Shown here: positions 1 through 6,500 of the stretch, in pieces
Numbering within the stretch: position 1 is the stretch's first letter
How the letters are laid out: each line of letters begins with the position of its first letter
Assembly: GCA_902783445.1 (NCBI GenBank)
Contig: CACZQX010000376.1
Location: forward strand, 1-8,395
Source: an uncultured Lachnospiraceae bacterium
Lineage (GTDB): Bacteria; Bacillota; Clostridia; Lachnospirales; Lachnospiraceae
Length of the DNA stretch: 8,395 bases
Direction: 5' to 3'
The notes under the pieces: model-generated
What the model saw: only the letters and a program-made list of their open reading frames with translations
The model's database searches: none
Told to the model about the DNA's origin: nothing
Translations under genes and position numbers: made by a program

Positions 1-65
1 AATCCGGCAATGATTTCAGTACGGACTGTTGTTTGATTTGCTGAAAGTTTGAAAAACTTATCCAT
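1..65 (-). CDS. Purine (guanine/hypoxanthine-type) permease, NCS2/AzgA family, N-terminal fragment
   Basis: Only the first 21 codons are in the window; the rest lies beyond the left edge. The ATG is at 65-63 on the reverse strand, with AGGAGG (71-76) five bases upstream, so the start is well supported. The visible residues read MDKFFKLSANQTTVRTEIIA, followed by G. This closely matches the start of AzgA/PbuG/PbuO-type permeases, where a short cytoplasmic 'FFkL..N.Ttv.TEiiAG' segment precedes the first membrane helix. Such proteins import guanine, hypoxanthine or adenine by proton symport across the cytoplasmic membrane. The guanine-class riboswitch in its leader independently points to a purine transporter and to repression when guanine is plentiful. 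The exact substrate cannot be read from 21 residues. The family call is fairly sure; the individual gene name is not. Confidence 0.8.
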   Translation of the reverse strand, partial: MDKFFKLSANQTTVRTEIIAG

Positions 66-191
66 TTTTTCCTCCTATTTGCCCCAAAGGAACATTTTAT
101 TATAAAAACCACAACGTTTTTTTATTTTGCCTTTAAAGCAAAAAACTCTTTGCTTCCTCTTAGCTATCTGCAAAATAAATGTTCTTATTCA

Positions 192-258
192 CTAATAGTC
201 GGGCAGATAGGCCACCCGTCAGAGACTTAAAACCCATTTCGTTCGCAATTATATTTAG
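192..258 (-). ncRNA. Purine riboswitch aptamer, guanine class, divergent
   Basis: Read on the reverse strand this 67-nt stretch aligns along its length with the xpt-type guanine aptamer. P1 is CTAAATA (258-252) with TATTAG (197-192), one A bulged. It is followed by the conserved TATAAT junction, a P2 hairpin with loop GAAATGG, the J2/3 segment AGTCTCTG, a P3 hairpin CGGGTG/TGCCCG with loop GCCTATC, and the J3/1 segment ACTAT. The specificity base equivalent to position 74 is C, which pairs with guanine or hypoxanthine rather than adenine. It lies about 126 nt upstream of the permease start, so purine-dependent control of import is expected. Several usually conserved bases differ: J2/3 has C and G at the positions equivalent to U48 and A52, P2 carries a bulged C, and L3 is non-consensus. 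It may therefore be a variant or a weakened copy. Confidence 0.8.
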
Positions 259-271
259 AAAATACATTTAG

Positions 272-300
272 ATTCTATATCATTGAATTGATATATGCAA
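272..300 (-). promoter_or_regulatory. Sigma-A-like promoter for the riboswitch-permease transcript
   Basis: On the reverse strand a -35-like TTGCAT (300-295) is followed after 17 bp by TAGAAT (277-272), five of six matches to the -10 consensus. Transcription would begin near 265, just ahead of the aptamer's P1 stem at 258, which is where a riboswitch leader should start. The -35 is weak, but the placement supports the call. Confidence 0.5.
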
Positions 301-346
301 CATACATTTTTCTTCTATTGTATAGGCTCAAGACAACGGAGTCAGC

Positions 347-375
347 TTGATTTAAAGTTTTCCATTTGATATAAT
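347..375 (+). promoter_or_regulatory. Sigma-A promoter of the sufC-sufB operon
   Basis: TTGATT (347-352) and a perfect TATAAT (370-375) are separated by exactly 17 bp, pointing toward sufC. The predicted start is near 382, giving a 5' leader of about 110 nt. It is arranged back to back with the permease promoter, with about 46 bp between the two -35 boxes. The leader holds a short hairpin followed by Ts (386-411) and an imperfect inverted repeat (441-471). No other gene lies in 66-491. Confidence 0.7.
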
Positions 376-491
376 GAATTTCGTCAACAAGGCTTTTTAT
401 GCTTGTTTTTTGGTATCTTAACCATTTGCGAAAAAGTAAAATATTGACATAAAGATTTATAAAATGAATATCAGATATAAAGGAGGCAAAC

Positions 492-1217
492 ATGTTAGAA
501 CTTAAGAATGTTTCCTACACGGTAAGCGAAAACAACAGCGACATTCCCATTGTCAGAAACTTAAATTTAAAGATTGACGATAATAAATTTGTTGCCATTA
601 CCGGTCCCAACGGCGGCGGTAAGTCCACTTTGGCAAAATTAATTGCGGGCATTATAAAGCCCACAAGCGGCCAAATCATTTTCGACGGCACGGATATTAC
701 AAATATGAGTATTACCGACCGAGCAAAGCTTGGTGTAAGCTTCGCTTTTCAGCAGCCGGTTCGTTTCAAGGGCATTAAGGTTAAAGACCTTATAACTCTT
801 GCCTCAAACGAAGATATTAATGTAGGCAGAGCCTGTGAGTATCTCTCCGAGGTTGGCCTTTGCGCAAGAGATTACATCAACCGTGATGTTGACGCAAGCC
901 TTTCCGGTGGGGAGCTTAAACGTATCGAAATCGCAACAATTATCGCAAGAAATACCAAACTTTCGGTATTTGACGAGCCGGAAGCCGGTATAGACCTTTG
1001 GAGTTTCAACAATCTTATCAAAGTATTCGATAAGATGCATAAAGAAATGAACAGAACAATAATCATCATCTCCCATCAGGAAAGAATTCTTGATTCTGCC
1101 GATGAAATCGTTGTTATCAAAGATGGCAGCGTTGTTGCCCAAGGCAAAAAAGACGAAATTCTTCCGGAACTTTTAAAGGGCACGGAAGCTTGCAAATTCT
1201 ACAACGTTCAGGACTAG
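492..1217 (+). CDS. sufC: SufC-like ABC ATPase of a minimal SUF iron-sulfur assembly system (SmsC)
   Basis: This 241-aa cytoplasmic ABC ATPase has no membrane segments. Visible motifs are Walker A GPNGGGKST (38-46), the Q-loop at Q87/Q88 (AFQQP), the signature LSGGELKR (137-144), Walker B LSVFDEPEAGID (157-168) and the switch histidine H195 (ISHQ). The Q-loop 'FQQP' and the 'DEPEAGID' stretch are typical of SufC rather than of importers, and the length suits SufC (about 245-260 aa). In the family it hydrolyses ATP to drive conformational changes in the SufB/SufD scaffold during Fe-S cluster building. AAGGAGG at 480-486 sits 5 nt before the ATG, fixing the start. The next gene, its scaffold partner, starts 15 nt downstream. 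A lone SufC with one short scaffold and no sufS, sufU or second scaffold matches the SMS system described in archaea and anaerobic bacteria. Confidence 0.9.
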   Translation: MLELKNVSYTVSENNSDIPIVRNLNLKIDDNKFVAITGPNGGGKSTLAKLIAGIIKPTSGQIIFDGTDITNMSITDRAKLGVSFAFQQPVRFKGIKVKDLITLASNEDINVGRACEYLSEVGLCARDYINRDVDASLSGGELKRIEIATIIARNTKLSVFDEPEAGIDLWSFNNLIKVFDKMHKEMNRTIIIISHQERILDSADEIVVIKDGSVVAQGKKDEILPELLKGTEACKFYNVQD

Positions 1218-1232
1218 GAAAGGAGATATATT

Positions 1233-2156
1233 ATGGAATTGGATAAAATTCAAATGAATCTTCTCGAGCAAGTTGCCGATTTGCATGAGATTCCTTCGGG
1301 TGCATACAATATAAGATCCAACTCGGGTCTTGCGGGAAGAAACACTACGGAAAACATAGATATAGTAACAAAAGAAGATAAACAGGGTATCGATATTTAT
1401 ATCAAGCCCGGAACGAAAAACGAAAGCGTACATATTCCGGTAATCATAAGCCAAACAGGTTTGGAAGAGTTGGTTTACAATGATTTCCATATCGGCGAAG
1501 GCGCAGATGTTACAATCATTGCCGGCTGCGGTATCCACAACTCCGGCGATAAGCTTTCCAAACATGACGGTGTCCACACTTTCTACATTGAGAAAGATGC
1601 CAAAGTTCGATATGTTGAAAAGCACTACGGTGCCGGCGACGGCAACGGTGAAAACGTTATGAATCCGGAAACCGTTATTTATATGGATGAAAACAGCTAT
1701 ATGGAATTTGAATCCACACAGATTAAAGGTATAGATTCAACAGATCGTTTAACCAAGGCTGTTTTAAAAGAAGGTGCCAAAGTGGTTGTCAAAGAAAAAC
1801 TTATGACTCACGGCAAGCAATATGCAAAAACCACTTTCGAAGTGGATATGAACGGTGATGATTCAAGCGCCAGCATTTCATCCCGTTCCGTTGCAAAAGG
1901 TGAATCAAAGCAGCTCTTTGTTTCCAAAGTTAACGGAAACGCCAAATGTTCGGGCCATTCCGAATGTGATGCGATTATTATGGATAATGCAAAAATAAGC
2001 GCCATTCCGGAAATCACCGCAAACGATCTTGATGCTCAGCTTATTCACGAAGCTGCCATCGGAAAAATCGCAGGTGAACAAATAATCAAACTTATGACCT
2101 TAGGTCTTACGGAAGCCGAAGCGGAAGAACAAATCGTTAACGGATTCTTAAAATAA
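1233..2156 (+). CDS. sufB: SufB/SufD-family Fe-S cluster scaffold, short SmsB type
   Basis: A 307-aa member of the SufB/SufD beta-helix family, much shorter than canonical SufB (about 470 aa) because it lacks the long N-terminal region; this size is typical of SmsB. The beta-helix core carries GCGIHN (98-103), HDGVH (111-115) and a stretch at 126-136 ending in EKHYG. The C-terminal part carries SRSVA (217-221), the CSGHSECD segment (239-246) and IHEAAIGKIAGEQ (271-283). By position, C245 corresponds to the essential SufB cysteine (Cys405 in E. coli) and E273 to Glu434, so the scaffold looks functional; C99 and C239 are further cysteines. It should act in the cytoplasm with the SufC-like ATPase encoded just upstream. 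AGGAG at 1221-1225 precedes the ATG, and the gene ends with tandem TAA codons before a strong terminator. Annotation pipelines may name it SufB or SufD. Confidence 0.88.
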   Translation: MELDKIQMNLLEQVADLHEIPSGAYNIRSNSGLAGRNTTENIDIVTKEDKQGIDIYIKPGTKNESVHIPVIISQTGLEELVYNDFHIGEGADVTIIAGCGIHNSGDKLSKHDGVHTFYIEKDAKVRYVEKHYGAGDGNGENVMNPETVIYMDENSYMEFESTQIKGIDSTDRLTKAVLKEGAKVVVKEKLMTHGKQYAKTTFEVDMNGDDSSASISSRSVAKGESKQLFVSKVNGNAKCSGHSECDAIIMDNAKISAIPEITANDLDAQLIHEAAIGKIAGEQIIKLMTLGLTEAEAEEQIVNGFLK

Positions 2157-2164
2157 TAAACACA

Positions 2165-2191
2165 AAAAAGCTCGACATAGTCGAGCTTTTT
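2165..2191. terminator. Bidirectional rho-independent terminator
   Basis: A perfect GCTCGAC/GTCGAGC stem (2170-2176 with 2180-2186) has a three-base ATA loop. It is flanked by As on the left (2164-2169) and Ts on the right (2187-2191), so it makes a hairpin plus U-tract on either strand. It lies 8 nt after the sufB stop and about 50 nt past the stop of the leftward small gene, so it can end both convergent transcripts. Confidence 0.9.
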
Positions 2192-2242
2192 ATATTAATC
2201 AATTAAATTACCCAATAATACTCTTTATTATTTCTAAAACAA

Positions 2243-2425
2243 TTACAAAACATCGTCCTCAATTGTTGAATCAAGAGCGCTTTCAACAAGTTTAATAAAC
2301 TCAAGGGCGCTTCTGAAATTCATTGTCTTGTTTTTGTCTGCCCAAACAACTTCGCCTTGCCAAGTTGCATTTTGACGACTGTTTATGTGGACGATAAAAG
2401 TGCCTTTATCTTCTTCGTTTTTCAC
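2243..2425 (-). CDS. Small conserved-looking 60-aa protein of unknown function
   Basis: I do not recognise a named family. The gene starts with GTG (2425-2423), supported by AGGAGG nine bases upstream (2435-2440); no in-frame ATG lies nearby. The product is soluble with no signal peptide or membrane helix. A charged N-terminus leads into a pattern suggesting a short beta-sheet (GTFIVHINSRQNATWQGEVVW, residues 8-28, given here in two overlapping parts: GTFIVHINSRQNATW then WQGEVVW), then a helix with NFRSALEFIKLVESAL (36-51) and an acidic tail. This layout resembles small uncharacterised Clostridia proteins with a 'RQNATWQG ... FRSALELI' pattern, from memory rather than a search. It converges on sufB across the shared terminator, and lies 134 bp downstream of the S66 gene on the same strand, so it could be the last gene of that operon or have its own promoter. 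Confidence 0.72.
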   Translation of the reverse strand: MKNEEDKGTFIVHINSRQNATWQGEVVWADKNKTMNFRSALEFIKLVESALDSTIEDDVL

Positions 2426-2434
2426 TCTGCAAGA

Positions 2435-2440
2435 CCTCCT
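2435..2440 (-). promoter_or_regulatory. Ribosome binding site that sets the GTG start of the 60-aa gene
   Basis: CCTCCT on the given strand is AGGAGG in the leftward transcript, nine bases before GTG at 2425. The next possible starts are out of frame, so this site decides in favour of the GTG. Confidence 0.7.
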
Positions 2441-2472
2441 TTATTCCCTCATGATTTACTTTAACAATAGGC

Positions 2473-2548
2473 GCATTACATAAAGCATTACATAACATTA
2501 ACTAATTATTATTTTTTATTATTTTTCAAAAATATGTAATGCTTTTTT
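2473..2548. repeat. 12-bp tandem repeat with an inverted third copy, possible weak terminator
   Basis: GCATTACATAAA (2473-2484) is followed directly by GCATTACATAAC (2485-2496). The inverse, TATGTAATGC, sits at 2533-2542, after a 38-nt AT-rich stretch, and is followed by six Ts (2543-2548). Either direct copy can pair with the inverted one over 10-13 bp. The element fills most of the spacer between the S66 gene stop and the small gene. It could be a long-loop terminator for the addB-addA-S66 transcript, a protein-binding site, or chance duplication in AT-rich DNA. The long loop makes efficient termination doubtful. Confidence 0.45.
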
Positions 2549-2559
2549 ATCTGAAAGTT

Positions 2560-3576
2560 TTAGTAAAATTCCTGTATCAAATAGCCTTTTCCGCCTGTAG
2601 AGCCGATTGTAGCCATTGCACCGTTTACTATACTGAATTGAGGTCCTTTATGTCCTATATCCGCATCCAAAATGATAGGTATGTCAAGATCGGCCAATCT
2701 TGTCATAACCGCCTCCTCGTAAGAAGTCTCGGAAAAGCTTTCATAAAACATAGGGCGGCCAAATACAATGGCCTTTGCATATTTAAACCAACCTATGATC
2801 CTTAACTGCCAAAGTCCCATCATCAAAGCCTCGCTTCCGAGAGCAAAGCTTTCAAGATACCAAATTATCCCGTCATTCTTATATCTTTCGCAAAATCCCA
2901 AGGCATCTTCGTATTTTGTACCCACAAGGTTTAAAAGAACATCCAGGCATCCGCCTATTATTCTGCCTTTAACTTCGATTTTTTCTTCGCCTCTTGCATT
3001 CTTCCAATATACTTTTTCGTCCGGAAAATAGCCTTCCAGGCCGCTTATATGGTCGTGGAACTCGCTTTCATGATAATCGAAGCTGTCTTGTCTTTGTTTT
3101 TTACCGCATAGCATATCCAAGGAGCTTTCCACGCATTCCTGCCAAGGCTCCATACCGAAGTCTCCGAAATTATTGCCGTAAATAGTTGCAATATCATATT
3201 TTGTGGTCAGCGGAAACAATACACCCGTGTTGTCGGAAAAGCCCTGAATCCACTTGGGATTGTTCTTAATGGCTTCAAAGTCCGTATATTCCAACATTTC
3301 ACAAAGATAATCTCCGCCCTTTGCACTTATTATAGCCTTGACCCTTTCATCTTTTATGAGCAGTTCAAGCTCTTTTGCCCTTGTTTTTCCATGGGAACTT
3401 CTTCCCTTATCGTCCGCTTTGAATACATTATCCGTAAATATAACCGGGTATCCTTTGCTTTCCAGCTTCTTTTTTCCATTGTCAAATCTTTTTATATCAA
3501 CATCCTTGGAGCAGCCGTTTGACAAAGCCGTAACTCCAATCTTATCCCCTTCTTTAAGAAACTTGGGAAATATCAT
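2560..3576 (-). CDS. S66-family serine peptidase (LD-carboxypeptidase / MccF-like)
   Basis: This 338-aa cytoplasmic protein has the two-part S66 layout. The N-terminal half carries GDKIGVTALSNG (10-21), the SAKGGDYL segment (84-91) and the nucleophile motif GFSDNT, with Ser114. The C-terminal half carries GGCLDVLLNLVGT (208-220), Glu242 in WYLES and His309 in DADIGHKGP. Ser114, Glu242 and His309 form the family's catalytic triad, so it should be active. Family members either trim L,D-linked tetrapeptides to tripeptides in murein recycling (LdcA) or cleave peptide-nucleotide antibiotics to give self-immunity (MccF). The 'SDNT' form and the length fit the MccF-like branch slightly better, but substrate cannot be told from sequence. 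There is no signal peptide. The start is 4 nt after the addA stop, and its ribosome binding site lies in addA's last codons, so it is translationally coupled to addA. Confidence 0.87.
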   Translation of the reverse strand: MIFPKFLKEGDKIGVTALSNGCSKDVDIKRFDNGKKKLESKGYPVIFTDNVFKADDKGRSSHGKTRAKELELLIKDERVKAIISAKGGDYLCEMLEYTDFEAIKNNPKWIQGFSDNTGVLFPLTTKYDIATIYGNNFGDFGMEPWQECVESSLDMLCGKKQRQDSFDYHESEFHDHISGLEGYFPDEKVYWKNARGEEKIEVKGRIIGGCLDVLLNLVGTKYEDALGFCERYKNDGIIWYLESFALGSEALMMGLWQLRIIGWFKYAKAIVFGRPMFYESFSETSYEEAVMTRLADLDIPIILDADIGHKGPQFSIVNGAMATIGSTGGKGYLIQEFY

Positions 3577-3580
3577 ATAG

Positions 3581-6500
3581 CTATACCTCCATACTTTTTC
3601 CGAATGCTACGGAATAAATAACTTTTTCGGACACTTCTTTGCCCGTAACCTGTGCTATGGCCTTTTCGTAGTAATCAAGTTGAACTTTGTATCTGTCGCT
3701 TAATTCTTCCATTTTACCCACTCTGTCGGTTTTGTAGTCGACTATTACTATTTTGCCTTCTTCTTCGAAATATGCGTCAATTATACCTTGAACAAGAACC
3801 ATTTCTTCTTCCGAATATTTATCGTCGATTTCTTTTGCCGATACGCCCATAACATAAGGTCTTTCCCTAAACAGCATGTTTTTTTCCTGAGCTTTTGCCA
3901 TCCTTTTTGCTATATCCGAATTAACAAAGGTTAATACTTTATCCCTATTTACAAGCTCCGTCCATTCCTTGCTTATAAGGCCTTTATCAAGCATTTCTTC
4001 TATGTTTTCGTCCAGATCTTTTTCGCTTTTTATGGATTTTAAATCAAGCAGCTCGAAAACTCTGTGGTAAGCGCTTCCCCTTTCGGTTCCAGATGCTTTT
4101 TTCTCTTCTTCGTTTTTTATATTGTTTTTAACGAAGTCCGGAATGAACGCATCCTCCTCAACCGCAAAGTGATAGCTCATCTTTTTGATTTCGGATACGG
4201 ACATTTTTGTTTTCAAATCAAGATCGTTTTTGTATTTGTATTCCTGTTTGACAAGTTCTATTACTTCCTTTGCGTCCTCACTTCTTGCATCATCCTTTAT
4301 TCCTTCAAGAGGCATGGTCTTTAAGCTTTTATCGATAAAATACGACTTAAACTCTTCTTTTAAAGCCTTACTGTCAACAATATCTTCCACTTCCGCCTTT
4401 ATCATATCTTCAAATCTTTCAAAAACGAAGTATGCAAAGCCCATATCTTTTGTATAGCTTTCGCTTATTTCCGGATTCACACCGAAATTTAACACACTTA
4501 CCATACCTATCCAATCGGCGTAAGATTTTGCTTCGGCCAAATCCACAGCGCTTAATTCCGCCTCGTGCTCTTTTTTGTTCCAGTTTTCAAACTTTCCGCC
4601 GCCCTTTGCTTTTCCGGTATCACTAACCTTACCCGCCGAGGACATGTTTTTATCCGTAGCAATAACAATAAGCTTTTCTTCCGCTCTTGTCATGGCAACA
4701 TACAAAAGACGAATTTCCTCTTCTTTTAGGTCTGCCGTCACCCTGTCTGCTATGGCTTTTTTTATGAAAGTTGTACTCTTAAGCCTTGACCCACTGTCCA
4801 TATAGTCAACGCCGATACCCATTTCATCATGCAAGGCGATTTTATTTGTTGAGTCCTGATTATTAAAGTTCTTTCCCGTATCAGCCACAAAACAAATCGG
4901 AAATTCAAGACCTTTACTGGAATGAATCGTCATGATTTTTATCGCATCCTCGTTGTTGTTGGACGGCACTGCGGCTTTGATGCTTTCCTTGTTTTTTACG
5001 ATTTCATCAAAGTATTGCAGGAAAGAAAAAAGTCCTCCTTCTCCAAAGCCTTCGTATTCTTTTGCCAGATTTTCAAATCTTTTAAGATTTTTGATTTTCA
5101 AGTTACCATCTGTCATAGCGGACAAAAAGTCATAATAACCCGAATCCATCAAAGCATAGTGCATCAAATCTTTTACACTGTTATGAAGCTCAAAATCTCT
5201 GTATTTTTCAAGCTTTGCATTAAGCCCGGCTACCGCATCTTTTATTTCTTTTAAGCTTTTATCCTCCGACAAAGGCAAATCGTTAAGAACCAGTTTAAAG
5301 AATGGTTTTTCTTTGTCGATTAATCGAATTCTTGCCAATTCTTCCGATGACAGGCCCACGATTTCGGATTTAAGAACCGATGTCAAAGCAATATCATTGT
5401 TTGGATTATCTATCAATCTTAAAAAGTCCGCAAAAACGTTCACTTCTCTTTTTTCGTAAAGATTTTCGGCCGTATCGCAATAAAAAGGAATATTTCTTGC
5501 TGATAGCTCGGCCTTTAGGGCAGACATATTGGCTTTTGTACGATAAAGAACGGCTATGTCGCCATATCCGGCGCATTTAAGGCATTTGTTCTTTTTATCC
5601 ATAATCACAAAGCCTTCATCAATCATCTCTTCGATACGCTTTGCAATATAAGCGGCTTCTATCGTTGCCGTTTTTTGATCGCAGGAATCTATAAAAACAA
5701 ATTCAGCCTTATTGTCCTGTTTTTCCGGAATATCCAAGTAATCTTCGAAGCCGAATTTTAGCTTATTTCCATCCGAATAATCTACTCCGCCGAAGTCCTT
5801 AATCATAATTTCGTTAAAAACGGCATTTACCGCATCTATTACTTCCTTTCGGCTTCTGAAGTTCTTATCCAACTTAATCAAATAATTTTCCGCTCCGTCA
5901 ATATCGGAATCCAAAAAATCGTCATATTTTTTCACAAAGAGCTCCGGTTTTGCAAGTCTGAACTTGTAAATACTTTGTTTAACATCCCCCACTCTGAATA
6001 TGTTATATATTTCTTTGTGTTTTTTGGACACGGCATCCAAAACGGCCTCTTGGATATAGTTTGTATCCTGATATTCGTCTACTATTATTTCATCAAAACG
6101 TTCCGATATTTCCTTTGCAATATCGCTTGGAATAACCCTTCCGTCTTTTTCGTATCCGTCCACCAAAATTTCAAGAGCAAAGTGTCCCAAATCGCTGAAA
6201 TCCACAAGGTTTCTTTCCATTTTCTTTTCTTTGAAAGTCTTTGCAAATTCCTTAGTGATTCTGATAAGCTCTTTTGTGGATTTTTTGCTTGCTTTTATGT
6301 TATCAAGCTGAAGACTTGCCGCTTCGCTGCAATACTTCACGCAAATCTTTTTCAATATGGCAATGGAGTCTTTTCTTAAAGAAAGTGCCTTCCTGTCATC
6401 TTCATCTTTGGATGGTCTTATTGTGCCTTTTGTGCTTATGTATTCTTTAAAATCTTTCAGCTCATCAAGTATCGTTATCTCAAAGTCTTTATTTATGATT

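Noticed and set aside
103..155. Hairpins AAGCAAA/TTTGCTT and TTTTGC/GCAAAA in the permease leader as an intrinsic terminator
   Set aside because: The stems are AT-rich and no U-tract follows either one in the leftward transcript, so they do not make a convincing terminator.
444..463. TTGACA (444-449) with TATAAA (458-463) as a second promoter for sufC
   Set aside because: The spacer is only 8 bp, and no good -10 lies 16-18 bp downstream. The promoter at 347-375 is far better.
275..493. Leftward 72-aa open frame opposite the sufC leader
   Set aside because: It covers the sufC promoter and the permease promoter on the opposite strand, has no ribosome binding site, and its composition looks like translated AT-rich non-coding DNA.
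804..1625. Leftward open frames opposite sufC and sufB (804-1142, 1173-1625)
   Set aside because: They are antisense shadows of two clear protein genes, with no ribosome binding sites and no recognisable motifs.
4922..6379. Rightward open frames of 110 and 134 codons opposite addA (4922-5254, 5975-6379)
   Set aside because: They lie wholly within the conserved AddA reading frame. The Phe/Ile/Lys-rich translations are what the complement of lysine- and glutamate-rich codons gives.
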